Origin: Planctomycetota bacterium | GTDB taxonomy: Bacteria > Planctomycetota > Planctomycetia > Pirellulales > Pirellulaceae | Assembly: GCA_027619595.1 (NCBI GenBank) | Contig: JAQCHP010000019.1 | Location: forward strand, 1-49,107 | Direction of reading: 5' to 3' | DNA length: 49,107 nt | In this document: one piece after another, positions 35,568-45,269 of the stretch | How positions within the stretch are numbered: the first letter of the stretch is position 1 | Layout of the letters: each line of letters begins with the position of its first letter | The notes under the pieces: model-generated | What the model saw: the letters and a program-made list of their open reading frames with translations, nothing else | Told to the model about the DNA's origin: nothing | The model's database searches: none | Made by a program: the position numbers and the translations under genes

Positions 35568-36757
35568 CCACGAATTCACCTGTCCTACAAACGTTCGAAA
35601 AATTCGTCATACCCAACTACAAACGCTATCCCGTCTGTCTCGTGCGCGGACAAGGCTCACGCGTTTGGGACGCGGATGGCCGTGAGTATCTCGATTTCTT
35701 TCCTGGATGGGGCTGCAATCTTCTAGGCCACTGCCCACCACGCGTGGTGGAAGCCGTGCAACGGCAAGTCGCTGAGCTTATCCACGTGCCGAATACTTGG
35801 CATATTGAATCGCAAGGTGAGTGGGCGCGACTGTTGTCCGAGCACAGCTTCGGTGGACAGGCCTTTTTTTGCAACTCAGGGACCGAGGCCAACGAAGCGG
35901 CAATTAAATTGGTTCGTCTGCACGGTGCCCCCGATCGCTATAAAATCATTACGTTTCAAGGAGGTTTTCACGGACGTACCCTTGGCGCAACTTCCGCCAC
36001 AGCACAACCCAAGTACCACGAAGGACTCGGCCCCCTGGTCGGTGGGTTTCGCTACGCCCCCTTCGGTGACCTAGACGCCGTTAAAAAATTGATTGATGAC
36101 CAAACTTGCGCAATCTTGCTGGAACCAATTCAAGGGGAAGGGGGAGTACGGATTCCCACCCAAGAGTTTCTCGCTGGTTTGCGACAACTGGCTGATGCCC
36201 ATCAGTTGCTGCTCGTCTTTGATGAAGTCCAAACCGGCATGGGTCGAACCGGACATTGGTTTGCCTACCAACATTTTGGCATACAACCCGACGTCATGAC
36301 GTTGGCCAAAGCCCTGTGTAGTGGAATCGCCGGAGGCGCCTTACTTACGACGGCGGCAATTGCCCCTAGCCTTCGGCCCGGCATGCACGCCGCAACGTTC
36401 GGCGGAAACCCGATCGCCGCAGCCGCGGGTATTGCCACGATACAAACTATCCAAGAAGAGAATCTTCTCGCCCACGCGCAACAGATGGCTCAGATTTTTG
36501 CCACACGATTGCAAGGTATGGCACAACGCTTACCCGTTATCCGTGAGGTGCGACAAGTAGGCATGATGATCGGCCTGGAATTGATTTGCAAAGGAGCAGC
36601 CGTCGTCCAACAGTGTCTGGACAAGCAACTGTTGATCAACTGTACGCAATCAACCGTGATCCGCTTACTCCCAGCAATGAATATCCAAGAAGACGAAATT
36701 CAACGCGGCTGTGATGTACTTGAAGAGGTCTTGGGACATGTCGTATCCCAATCCTAA
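35564..36757 (+). CDS. argD: Acetylornithine aminotransferase
   Basis: 397 aa, class III PLP aminotransferase. Motifs: [37 protein letters not shown] and the PLP lysine in [10 protein letters not shown]. It makes N-acetylornithine from the semialdehyde with glutamate as amino donor. It starts inside the argB stop codon. The upstream step, argC, is not in the window. The length is normal. Confidence 0.94.
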   Translation: MTTNSPVLQTFEKFVIPNYKRYPVCLVRGQGSRVWDADGREYLDFFPGWGCNLLGHCPPRVVEAVQRQVAELIHVPNTWHIESQGEWARLLSEHSFGGQAFFCNSGTEANEAAIKLVRLHGAPDRYKIITFQGGFHGRTLGATSATAQPKYHEGLGPLVGGFRYAPFGDLDAVKKLIDDQTCAILLEPIQGEGGVRIPTQEFLAGLRQLADAHQLLLVFDEVQTGMGRTGHWFAYQHFGIQPDVMTLAKALCSGIAGGALLTTAAIAPSLRPGMHAATFGGNPIAAAAGIATIQTIQEENLLAHAQQMAQIFATRLQGMAQRLPVIREVRQVGMMIGLELICKGAAVVQQCLDKQLLINCTQSTVIRLLPAMNIQEDEIQRGCDVLEEVLGHVVSQS

Positions 36758-36854
36758 TCGCCCCAAGGTACATGACCCGTGATCGCCAGCCCCAGTCATT
36801 AAAGCCCCAGTCGTCGTAGCCTAGTATCGCAGTTCATTAAGTGAGAAACAGATC

Positions 36855-37766
36855 ATGCGGCATCTGCTGTCCCTATTTGACGTTTCGGCGTCCGAAACTC
36901 AAGAAATCCTGCAAATCGCCGAACGCCTGCAGGCCGACTGGGTCGCCAAGAAGACCAGTACCCTCCTGGCCGGCCGCGTCATGGCACTCCTCTTTTCGAA
37001 ACCGTCACTGCGCACTCGAGTCAGCTTCCAGGCCGCTGTCGCACATTTGGGTGGGTCGAGCTTGTATCTGGACAAAGACGTCGGCTGGGGACATCGCGAA
37101 TCGGACGCAGACTTCAACCGGGTCATCACGCAATATCTGGACGTGATCGTCTGTCGAACTGGAGACCACGAGATCCTCGTCCGCCTAGCGCAGGAAAACA
37201 CCTGCCCGATCATTAACGGTTTGACGAGTTTGGAGCATCCCTGCCAGGCTTTGGCTGATTTGTACACGCTGCAGCAGCTTCGACACGGTCGGCTCAACGG
37301 GCAGAAAATCGTCTACGTCGGCGACGCAAATAACGTTGCGCGCAGCCTAGCCGTCGCGTGCGCACAACTGGATGTTGCGTTCAGTCTGGCAGCCCCCGCC
37401 AAATACCAGCTGGAGCAGACTTTTGTGGAAAAACTACGAAAACACTGCCCGCAGGCACAAATCGAACTTGGAGAGAATCCAGCGCAAGCGGTACGCGATG
37501 CAGATATCATTTACACCGATGTCTGGTCCAGCATGGGACAAGAGTCGGAGCAAGAAGAACGTCGAGTCGCCTTTGCCGATTTTCAGGTAAACGCGCATCT
37601 CATGTCGCTTGCGCCTCCCACGGCGCGTTTTATGCATTGCCTACCGGCTCGACGCGGCGAAGAGGTAACCGACGAGGTTATCGATGGACCCCAAAGCATT
37701 ATTGTCCAACAGGCTGCCAACCGAATGCACGCTCAAAAAGGTGTGCTGGCCTGGATCCTAGGTTAG
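36855..37766 (+). CDS. argF: Ornithine carbamoyltransferase
   Basis: 303 aa. Joins carbamoyl phosphate and ornithine to citrulline. Carbamoyl-phosphate loop [12 protein letters not shown] (PSLRTR variant of STRTR), HPCQALADL, and the ornithine site [16 protein letters not shown] are all present. It is 97 bp after argD; that spacer contains a short direct repeat, GCCCCAGTC, of unclear meaning. No strong ribosome binding site. N-acetylornithine transcarbamylase is less likely given the intact HCLPARRG motif. Confidence 0.93.
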   Translation: MRHLLSLFDVSASETQEILQIAERLQADWVAKKTSTLLAGRVMALLFSKPSLRTRVSFQAAVAHLGGSSLYLDKDVGWGHRESDADFNRVITQYLDVIVCRTGDHEILVRLAQENTCPIINGLTSLEHPCQALADLYTLQQLRHGRLNGQKIVYVGDANNVARSLAVACAQLDVAFSLAAPAKYQLEQTFVEKLRKHCPQAQIELGENPAQAVRDADIIYTDVWSSMGQESEQEERRVAFADFQVNAHLMSLAPPTARFMHCLPARRGEEVTDEVIDGPQSIIVQQAANRMHAQKGVLAWILG

Positions 37767-37828
37767 AGATACATCCTGGGTCAAAAATGGATGGTCGATA
37801 TCCACGCACAGAACGAGGAAGCAACTCG

Positions 37829-38566
37829 ATGGTCTTGCAATTGAGACACGATGGACGAGCCAACGACGACCTACGAACGCTGCAGGTTACACGCGGTTTT
37901 ACGCAATCGACTCCGGGTAGTGTGTTGATTCAGGCCGGCCGCACAACGGTGCTCTGTACCGCCAGTGTCGCCAATGATGTTCCACCGTGGATGGTGGGCA
38001 AGGGGAAGGGTTGGGTCACGGCGGAATACAACATGCTTCCGGGCAGTACCTCTCCGCGAAAACCACGTGAGCGAGCGGGGAAAGTCGACGGGAGAACCAC
38101 CGAAATCCAACGACTCGTCGGCCGCAGCCTGCGTGCCATCGTCGACCTGAACCAACTTGGAGAGCGATCCATTACAATCGACTGCGACGTCTTGGAAGCG
38201 GACGGTGGAACGCGCACACTTAGCATTACGGGTGCTTACATGGCATTGTGCGAAGCGTTGCTGGCCCAGCCTGACGGGCAAAACCTCAAGGACCGAGTCC
38301 TGCGCGATCAAGTCGCCGCCATTAGCGTCGGGATTGTCAACGGAACGCCTGTTTTGGACCTCGATTATAAAGAAGATTTTGCCGCGACCGTCGATATGAA
38401 CGTAGTCATGACGGGACGTGGGCAATTTATTGAGATTCAAGGTACCGGCGAAGAAGCAACGTTCTCCGATGAAGAATTGGCAGCGCTACTCAAATTAGCT
38501 CGCCATGGCATACAAAAACTGACACAATTCCAAACGGCGAACCTGCTCCCCAATCGGCCCGCATGA
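37829..38566 (+). CDS. rph: Ribonuclease PH
   Basis: 245 aa phosphorolytic 3'-exoribonuclease that trims tRNA 3' ends. Motifs: [50 protein letters not shown] and [15 protein letters not shown]. The ATG at 37829 is chosen because GAGGAA lies 9 nt upstream and the product begins as in the family; the open frame extends far upstream through argF as overlap only. It is 62 bp downstream of argF, probably in the same transcript. Confidence 0.94.
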   Translation: MVLQLRHDGRANDDLRTLQVTRGFTQSTPGSVLIQAGRTTVLCTASVANDVPPWMVGKGKGWVTAEYNMLPGSTSPRKPRERAGKVDGRTTEIQRLVGRSLRAIVDLNQLGERSITIDCDVLEADGGTRTLSITGAYMALCEALLAQPDGQNLKDRVLRDQVAAISVGIVNGTPVLDLDYKEDFAATVDMNVVMTGRGQFIEIQGTGEEATFSDEELAALLKLARHGIQKLTQFQTANLLPNRPA

Positions 38567-38596
38567 TCGCCAAATTCTTCTGCAACGGAATACGTA

Positions 38597-39886
38597 ATGC
38601 AGATTGAAATGAGATATGGACGCGGACACCTCACGGCGTCGCTCCCCAACGATGCGGAAGTTACGGTCATTCGCAAGACCGCCATGCCGCTCGTGAATAA
38701 CGTCGCCAATTCGGTGGCCACCGCGCTAAGACAACCTGTACAATCACCCTCGCTCGAGTACCTTGCCAGCCAAGCAAAAACTGCGTGTATTGCGATCTGT
38801 GATATCACACGACCGGTACCCAACTCCATCTTTCTTCGCCCCATCATCGAATCGTTGCTGCACGCGGGTATTCCGGTTTCGGCGATTACGATCCTCGTCG
38901 CGACTGGATTGCACCGGCCCAATCTAGGAGCCGAATTGGCCGAACTCGTGGGTGACCCGTGGGTCTTAGAACACATTCGTATCGTCAATCACGACGCTCA
39001 CAATGACGCTGACCATGTCGAAATAGGCAAAACACCAGACCGTGGAACTGTTGTGCGACTCGATCGAAGATTCGTCGAAGCCGACCTACGCATTGCCACG
39101 GGGCTGGTCGAGCCTCATTTCATGGCTGGCTACTCGGGCGGCCGAAAGGTCATCGCGCCGGGAATAGCGCATGCCGAGACGATCACGACATTTCACAATT
39201 CTCGATTTATGGCCGACCCGTTCGCTGCCAATTGCAACCTCCATAAGAATCCTTTGCACGAGGAACAACTGGCAATCGTCAAGATGCTTGGCGGCGCGTT
39301 GGCATTAAATACGGTGATCGACGAACATCGCCAACTGTCATTCGTCAACTTTGGCGAAATCATTGCCAGTCACCTGGAGGCCGTGGCTTTCGTGAGGAAG
39401 TACTGCGAAATTTCTGTACCCAGGCGGTATCCCACCGTGCTCACGAGCGCTGCCGGTTATCCTTTGGACACGACTTACTACCAAACGGTCAAGGGCATGG
39501 TCGGTGGAATCGATATCTTAGAACCTGGCGGCGATCTGATTATTGTCTCCGCGTGTTCTGAGGGATTTGGTTCGACTGAGTTTCGTACCGCTCAGGAGAC
39601 GCTGGTCCAACAGGGACCAGATCAGTTCCTGCAGCAGATTTTTCGCCAATCGCATGCCAAAGTCGACGAATGGCAAACGCAAATGCAATTGAAAGCAATG
39701 GCCGCCGGACGAATCCATCTATTTGCAGAAGGGCTTCGGGAAAGCGATCGACTTGCCACGGGCGTCAACGTCATAGCTAACGTCAGCCAAGCCGTACAAG
39801 ATATCGTTGCCAGTAAACGTGACCGAGCCATCGCCATAATCCCGGAGGGACCCTACGTGGTACCGTACCACCAACCTCATCGTTAG
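38597..39886 (+). CDS. larA: Nickel-pincer lactate racemase family protein (LarA-like)
   Basis: 429 aa (DUF2088/LarA). Key residues line up with the known enzyme: H106 (ATGLHRP), H174 (GLVEPHF), K184 (SGGRKVIAPG), which binds the nickel pincer cofactor, and H200 (TTFHN), which coordinates nickel. The known LarA interconverts D- and L-lactate in the cytoplasm; related proteins act on other 2-hydroxy acids. The cofactor genes larB, larC and larE are not in the window, so activity depends on genes elsewhere. It follows rph by 30 bp. A hairpin downstream separates it from the convergent PEPCK-like gene. Confidence 0.85.
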   Translation: MQIEMRYGRGHLTASLPNDAEVTVIRKTAMPLVNNVANSVATALRQPVQSPSLEYLASQAKTACIAICDITRPVPNSIFLRPIIESLLHAGIPVSAITILVATGLHRPNLGAELAELVGDPWVLEHIRIVNHDAHNDADHVEIGKTPDRGTVVRLDRRFVEADLRIATGLVEPHFMAGYSGGRKVIAPGIAHAETITTFHNSRFMADPFAANCNLHKNPLHEEQLAIVKMLGGALALNTVIDEHRQLSFVNFGEIIASHLEAVAFVRKYCEISVPRRYPTVLTSAAGYPLDTTYYQTVKGMVGGIDILEPGGDLIIVSACSEGFGSTEFRTAQETLVQQGPDQFLQQIFRQSHAKVDEWQTQMQLKAMAAGRIHLFAEGLRESDRLATGVNVIANVSQAVQDIVASKRDRAIAIIPEGPYVVPYHQPHR

Positions 39887-39906
39887 GATCTAGCTACCTG
39901 GCGTTC

Positions 39907-39934
39907 TCCGGTTGAGCTTCGCAGCTCACCCGGA
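39907..39934. terminator. Hairpin between convergent larA and PEPCK-like gene
   Basis: TCCGGTTGAGCT (39907-39918) and AGCTCACCCGGA (39923-39934) form 11 pairs with one mismatch around a TCGC loop. There is no T-run, so it may act as a bidirectional or Rho-assisted stop between two converging genes. Confidence 0.55.
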
Positions 39935-39957
39935 CTCCGACTCTCTGCACAACATCT

Positions 39958-42900
39958 CTATTCATAGGCCAGGCACGGAGCTCGGCCAATCGTTCCATAA
40001 AGACTTTCAAGATACTCAGGCGACTGGACAAACTGAAGTTGTCGTTCTGCCTCACGAAGTCGCTCGGGTAGGGCCAAGCCGGCATCCCGCATCGCGTCAC
40101 CGGATCGTTGGGAATAGGCATTGAGATAGCTAAAATTGCGTGTCCAAAGCTGAATGTCGTGCGTCTGCTTGGAACGCAGTCGCTCTGCATACCAATCGCT
40201 CTGCAACAGGTATTCGGCCGTAAACATGGACCGCACGTCGGGATCCTGAACAGATTTTCCCCTCCAATTTCCCTCAGCCATGATGGTAAGCAAAGCTTGC
40301 AAAGGCGGGCACGCCAAGTAAATGGAACGGTCGTTGAAATACCTCTTGGCGATCGACCGGTGGGCATCGGCAATGTACAAAATCCCATCGGCAAACGCGT
40401 CCAGATCCTGAACTTCGGGTTTCAAGATAGCTTCGTCAAATACTTTGGCGGGATTGTCGAATACACGCCCAAAAAACCAACGCACAAAGCGATCAGTAAT
40501 TCGGTATCCGAGACGACTAGCGAGAATTCGCTGACCACCATGATCAAAATCATCAATTTTTTCCAACATCCCTTGTTCGATGAGAAATTTGGGGTCTCGT
40601 TCACTTGGCATGAGACGGCACCAGACTTCAGGAACCAGATAACTAATATCGTGGTCGACCCGCACATGTGAGCCAATATACCCTGCAGGCGTGGAATACC
40701 CGGCCAAATTAGTGAGGATAAAGCTGACCAGAGTCGCATTGAGATCGACAATGGGTGGGAGCGAATTGAACGGTCCTTTCGTCAGTGCTCCCTCGCTCCC
40801 CACACCCGTTGTGGAGGGACTCTTTCCTGTCAAGGAGCAAACAAAGTCCATGAATAACTCGGGAAGTTCCTGGTAATGGATCGGTCCGTAGACAGCCAAA
40901 CTGCGAATTCCCTTGGCCTTATCGGGTGGATTGTTTCGCCGTCCAATCAGTACAGAGTTCACGGGAAAATGAACCGAATGTTGCGCCGGAACTCCACGCG
41001 CAAGGCGAGTTCCCATCTGGGCAACATGATATTTCATCGGTTCTGCCAGATCGGGACGGTCTTGCAAGTACCGCGGATTCTCGGTGGGAACGCCGTCAAT
41101 CAATCTCGGTGACGACGAACAGGCGACATAACCGTTTCCGTCATCGACGACGCTGTCCAATAGGCGGCGCATTGGTTCGGTGAACTTATCCAAATCGACC
41201 ACGTATTCAGCCATCTGCCGCACTTGCGTAGCAGTAAGCGGTTCGAAGTTCGATATGAAATTGTTGACCCGCGAAAGATCGGACTCCGCTTTCTTGTCGA
41301 GCCCGCGATGAATTGCATCGTCGGGTCGTTGGAACAAACGATACTCACAATTGGCCACAATCTTGTAGCTCTGAGAATTCACAACCGAAAGACCAAGATG
41401 TCGCAGCTGGCCACGTGGAATGACAGTCGAAACGCTGATGTCATCTTCGAATTGTAGTTTTTCGGCAGAATAGAAGTCTTGCCGCAACTTGTAGGTCCGC
41501 CATCGCGTCGGACCTGCAAGCCCTACCCGAAGATACTCACCAACCAGCTTACGATTGCGATACCGAAGCTCGTGCCCCAATTCGCCATTGACAATGTCGA
41601 CACCAAATTGTTCCTGCCACTGCAATTCCCAATCGTCGCCTCTTTGAAATCGCTTGATGACAAACGCCATGGCGTAAACATGATCCGGTATGGAATCCAG
41701 CCACGTGTTGTACTCGTCGTTGTATTCTGCTGAAGGCGTGAGCAGCTTAATAACACTCCCCAACGACCTTCGTGCGTCGAGTACGCGACGGCTGGTACCA
41801 TGTCGGTGACGGTGCGGATGGTCATCCCGCCAGCGTGATGCATAGTCTCGGTCGAACACTTCTCGTACAAGTGCCAAATCACGATCGAGTTGCGCGACGA
41901 AGATTGGTCCGTAAAGCATATAATCGTCGAGCGACTTGCTGATTTCACTTTTTCCTCCTCCGCTGACCGTACACGGTTTGTGACAAACAACCCCTTCCGA
42001 CACCGTGCCGATCAGTCGCCAGGTTGGCGCTTGAGGGTGCTTTTCCATGCGCACCTTGTAGCCCGACGGGGTCATGTAGACCTTTCCGGGAAGTAAAGGA
42101 ATCGACGCCTCTCCCGCCGGTCGAGGCCACGTAATGCGTTGCTTTTGCACCATCGCCTTAGCGTTTTCGGGTATGTAGATCAAATTGGGAAAAAGTTTAT
42201 CGACGCCAAATCCTTCGGGTTGGACGTCCACCACGTGCGGATACTCTGAAAAGACGTTGGCGATCGCAGATCCAGGCGGCGAAACCAACTGAGCGTCGAA
42301 TTCCTCTCCCAAATTAAAGCTGGCGAAGGCGAGCGTTCCGCCCGCGTGTTCCTCTTCTACGTTGCCGAATAAATTGGCCGCATAACTGATTTGCGTCTTG
42401 ACCTCCTTCTTGCAATAGCCGAAATAGTTATCCGCAATGATCGTGATGACGACCCCAGTCTCGGTGCGGCAGGTAATCTTGAAAGGAGTTCCATCATTGT
42501 AAAATTCACCTGCATCACGCCAACACATTCCATCGCGACGTTGCCGTTCACTGGCCTGATCCCAATGACAAAGTCCCAGTTCTTGTTTGGTTAGCGTACA
42601 CAAATGGGGCGCCAGGATGACAGCGCCCGTATGGCCACTCCAATGAACGGCGTCCAGCGCTGCGTCGTTGTCGGGAAGATATGGATCACCGGCGTTGCCA
42701 AAAATCGATTCCACAAAATCGAGATTGGAGACCAGACCGGCAGGAGCAAAAAAACGTATCTCCATACACTTCCTCGCACAGACACCCGGGACACCGGGAG
42801 ACACGAGTGGGTGGATGAGTAGCGAGACAAAAGACCGAGCTGGATCCTCTTGATCGGCCGTAAAGGGAACCGTAAGTAGATCCGCAGGGGGAGTCCAAGC

Positions 42901-43434
42901 ATGGCGAAAGAGTTCAGCAAACACTCGCTTTGGCACGGATTTCTTGTCGTCGGGAATTGGGAGCCCCCCTTCGGCAATATGAAACGTCCCCTGCGTCGTT
43001 CGCCGATCCCGCAAGGGATTGTGCAGTATGCCATTCTTGACGCGGTACGATTTGACAATCGCATTTTCGTAGGTGTCTTTATGTACCGGCAACGATAGTT
43101 CACGTGCGACGCCATGTCGCAACAGGATGATTGTGCGGGGAGGCAAAGAGAGAGGTTGGCCCAAATTCAAATCGGCAAAATGCGCCGCCAGGAACTCTTC
43201 GATGCGAGCATCTGCAGGACATCGTATTTCATCCAGCAGTTTAAGACGCTGATGATATCGCGCTAACAAAAGTTCTGCGTCATCGTGATATGCGGAATCG
43301 CCTGGCAATTGCACGGGCGGCATGCCATTGGCAATCAACAGTAAATTAATGTGGCGATGAAGTCGTTGTTCTTCGACGGAAAAGCGGTCGGGACGCGCAG
43401 CAGACGATCCCAGAGTGTCCAGTGATTCCTGCAT
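39958..43434 (-). CDS. Probable PPi-type phosphoenolpyruvate carboxykinase
   Basis: 1158 aa. Three PEPCK-superfamily signatures appear in order: YFGYCKKEVKTQISYAANL (338-356) with metal/substrate lysines K342-K343, EEEHAGG with H363 as likely metal ligand, and a P-loop SGGGKSEISKS (491-501) like the kinase-1a motif. The length matches the roughly 1100-residue PPi-dependent PEPCKs known from Entamoeba and Propionibacterium, which interconvert oxaloacetate plus PPi with PEP plus phosphate and CO2; ATP and GTP enzymes are 530-650 aa. No export signal. It lies 40 bp after the 2-hydroxyacid dehydrogenase. The family call rests on motifs and length only. Confidence 0.68.
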   Translation of the reverse strand: MQESLDTLGSSAARPDRFSVEEQRLHRHINLLLIANGMPPVQLPGDSAYHDDAELLLARYHQRLKLLDEIRCPADARIEEFLAAHFADLNLGQPLSLPPRTIILLRHGVARELSLPVHKDTYENAIVKSYRVKNGILHNPLRDRRTTQGTFHIAEGGLPIPDDKKSVPKRVFAELFRHAWTPPADLLTVPFTADQEDPARSFVSLLIHPLVSPGVPGVCARKCMEIRFFAPAGLVSNLDFVESIFGNAGDPYLPDNDAALDAVHWSGHTGAVILAPHLCTLTKQELGLCHWDQASERQRRDGMCWRDAGEFYNDGTPFKITCRTETGVVITIIADNYFGYCKKEVKTQISYAANLFGNVEEEHAGGTLAFASFNLGEEFDAQLVSPPGSAIANVFSEYPHVVDVQPEGFGVDKLFPNLIYIPENAKAMVQKQRITWPRPAGEASIPLLPGKVYMTPSGYKVRMEKHPQAPTWRLIGTVSEGVVCHKPCTVSGGGKSEISKSLDDYMLYGPIFVAQLDRDLALVREVFDRDYASRWRDDHPHRHRHGTSRRVLDARRSLGSVIKLLTPSAEYNDEYNTWLDSIPDHVYAMAFVIKRFQRGDDWELQWQEQFGVDIVNGELGHELRYRNRKLVGEYLRVGLAGPTRWRTYKLRQDFYSAEKLQFEDDISVSTVIPRGQLRHLGLSVVNSQSYKIVANCEYRLFQRPDDAIHRGLDKKAESDLSRVNNFISNFEPLTATQVRQMAEYVVDLDKFTEPMRRLLDSVVDDGNGYVACSSSPRLIDGVPTENPRYLQDRPDLAEPMKYHVAQMGTRLARGVPAQHSVHFPVNSVLIGRRNNPPDKAKGIRSLAVYGPIHYQELPELFMDFVCSLTGKSPSTTGVGSEGALTKGPFNSLPPIVDLNATLVSFILTNLAGYSTPAGYIGSHVRVDHDISYLVPEVWCRLMPSERDPKFLIEQGMLEKIDDFDHGGQRILASRLGYRITDRFVRWFFGRVFDNPAKVFDEAILKPEVQDLDAFADGILYIADAHRSIAKRYFNDRSIYLACPPLQALLTIMAEGNWRGKSVQDPDVRSMFTAEYLLQSDWYAERLRSKQTHDIQLWTRNFSYLNAYSQRSGDAMRDAGLALPERLREAERQLQFVQSPEYLESLYGTIGRAPCLAYE

Positions 43435-43474
43435 AACTCAATGACCCTACCTCTACGCGAACCACGGATGGAAA

Positions 43475-44476
43475 CTACAATCGTGCCCGAAAATTCGGTC
43501 GATCCAACACTTCAGGATTACACATACTGGCCGGTCGTTCGCCGGACATGAGCGCCAAAACAGACGCTACGCAAAGTCGGCTCATTTCCTGCACCGCTTC
43601 TTTCGAATTGAAGGCGCTATGGGGAGTCAATAATAACCGTGGCGTTTGGCGTAACGGATGCGTGAGAGGCAGCGGTTCTTGTTGATAAACGTCGATCGCG
43701 GCGCCAGCAATGCCCCCTTCATGTAAGACAGTCATCAGCGCCGCCTCGTCAATCAACCCTCCGCGAGACGTATTGATCAGGTAGGCAGTTGAACGCATCT
43801 GCCGTAAGCGGTGCTCGTTGACAAGATGCCGTGTTTCTGGCATGTTCGGCGCATGCACGGAGATAAAGTCACTTTGTTGAAACAACACATCAAGATCCAC
43901 AAATTCCACGTGGGGAAACGACCCCGCACGATCGGCAGCGGCGACTTGTCGGTCGTGCGCCAAAATTCGCAGATCGAAGCCGACAGCTCGGCGGGCGACG
44001 GCTTGACCAATCGATCCGAAGCCAATTAATCCCAAGGTCTTTCCGGGAAGTTCTAGGCCCGGAAGTTCCGGCCATTCGCCAGCCCGTAAACGCGTTTGCC
44101 CCTCGGCAACGCGTCGTACGATACAAAGGAGCAGTGCAAAACAGTAGTCTGCAACCGCATCCGTCATAGCGCCCGGTGTATTCGTGACGACAACTCCAGC
44201 GGCAGTGGCCGCCTTGAGGTCGACCGTATCGATCCCGACACCATAGCGGGCGACCAATTTCAATCGCGGACAGGCCGCAAAAAAATTGGGGGTAAATGCA
44301 TCATTCGCCGCGATCACTGCGTCGGCCTCCGGCAAAATTTGGATCATCTCCTGTTCGGATAGTGGACCAGCCGTCGGCATAGTTACTAAGCGGCAACCGC
44401 GTCGATGCAGATCCGCCTGAGGGGCCAATCCGTTTACGGAAAATGCAAGTGCGGTCGAGAAAACGGTCCAACTCAT
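43475..44476 (-). CDS. D-2-hydroxyacid dehydrogenase (phosphoglycerate dehydrogenase-like)
   Basis: 333 aa. The catalytic and NAD domains show GIDTVDLKAATAAGV, the dinucleotide loop GLIGFGSIGQAVARR, catalytic Arg in INTSRGGLID, Glu in DVYQQEP and His in LTPHSAFNS. Such enzymes oxidise D-2-hydroxy acids (3-phosphoglycerate, glyoxylate/hydroxypyruvate or others); no regulatory ACT domain follows, so it is not a full SerA. It shares a strand and close spacing with the PEPCK-like gene, suggesting a linked central-carbon role. Substrate not decided. Confidence 0.85.
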   Translation of the reverse strand: MSWTVFSTALAFSVNGLAPQADLHRRGCRLVTMPTAGPLSEQEMIQILPEADAVIAANDAFTPNFFAACPRLKLVARYGVGIDTVDLKAATAAGVVVTNTPGAMTDAVADYCFALLLCIVRRVAEGQTRLRAGEWPELPGLELPGKTLGLIGFGSIGQAVARRAVGFDLRILAHDRQVAAADRAGSFPHVEFVDLDVLFQQSDFISVHAPNMPETRHLVNEHRLRQMRSTAYLINTSRGGLIDEAALMTVLHEGGIAGAAIDVYQQEPLPLTHPLRQTPRLLLTPHSAFNSKEAVQEMSRLCVASVLALMSGERPASMCNPEVLDRPNFRARL

Positions 44477-44524
44477 GAAACTTCATCCAAGACAAGAGAG
44501 TGAAAGACGGTGGATGGCGACGCT

Positions 44525-44557
44525 ATTATACGGAAGTTGGTGGCCTCTTCGAGGCCA
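44525..44557 (-). promoter_or_regulatory. Promoter with palindrome over the -35 region
   Basis: A perfect -10 TATAAT lies at 44530-44525 (minus), about 50 nt ahead of the dehydrogenase start. The expected -35 place is covered by TGGCCTC-GAA-GAGGCCA (44557-44541), a perfect 7+3+7 palindrome. It could be an operator, or an end hairpin of the SLOG gene transcript. Confidence 0.5.
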
Positions 44558-44624
44558 GGAAGCCGATGTGCACGCGAATTAAATCTCCCAGCGAACTAGC
44601 CACGTTTTTGTAGTTTGCTGGGGG

Positions 44625-45095
44625 TCAAAATTCGGCGGGATCCGGCGCGTGCTGAAAAACTTGATACAAGAATCGTTCCGCCATCGCGTAGACCCCAGGC
44701 GAAGTCCGTTCGCGCGGCCCAGCCACGTTGAGGACCTCAATCTCCTGCGTCGCAAGCCAATCACGCACGACTTGAGGGTTCGACTCCCGTGTCAAATCGA
44801 CGGCCAGACAAGGACGGTGATGCTTGCACGTCATCCGGTAGGTGAATTCCGTGCCCCCCGATAACTTGGTGCGATACAAGATCAGGGTCGCGTCAGAATC
44901 GATTACGTTGCGTTCGGTCCGAACGCTATAGTCGCGTTCGTCTGTCTCCTGTAACTGGTAGCGGCCGGCAATTCGTCCATCTTCAGCGCGCCGACCCAGA
45001 GGGCACCATCCACCGTGGGCAATATTGAGCTTCAAGGCAACATCCAATGCGGCACGATCGACTCCGGTCTGTCCCCCCGACACTATGCAGCGCAT
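44625..45095 (-). CDS. SLOG-fold protein, putative molybdenum carrier family
   Basis: 157 aa. The glycine-rich start MRCIVSGGQTGVDRAALD and the later GGTEFTYRM and SPGVYAMAE fit the family annotated as putative molybdenum cofactor carrier, a Rossmann-like SLOG fold that binds nucleotides or nucleotide-like ligands. Function in the cell is not established. The ATG at 45095 has AGGGA 7 nt upstream, better than a start 13 codons earlier. It lies 174 bp downstream of ispG, with an AACCGTT/AACGGTT inverted repeat in between. Confidence 0.78.
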   Translation of the reverse strand: MRCIVSGGQTGVDRAALDVALKLNIAHGGWCPLGRRAEDGRIAGRYQLQETDERDYSVRTERNVIDSDATLILYRTKLSGGTEFTYRMTCKHHRPCLAVDLTRESNPQVVRDWLATQEIEVLNVAGPRERTSPGVYAMAERFLYQVFQHAPDPAEF

Positions 45096-45269
45096 CGAAA
45101 AATCCCTACTAGGCTCGCCCACGACGATTTGCACGTTCGCCGGCCCGATCGCCGCGAACGCCCATAGAAAGTACGATACATCTGTACGGTATCGAAGAAA
45201 AGACGGGGCTTGATCGCCATTGAGACGATCCGCAACCGTTCACGGCCCAGAAAGCAGCAACGGTTACAG

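Noticed and set aside
45234-45265. Terminator for ispG from the AACCGTT/AACGGTT inverted repeat
   Set aside because: Only 7 bp with an 18-nt loop and no T-run; too weak to call.
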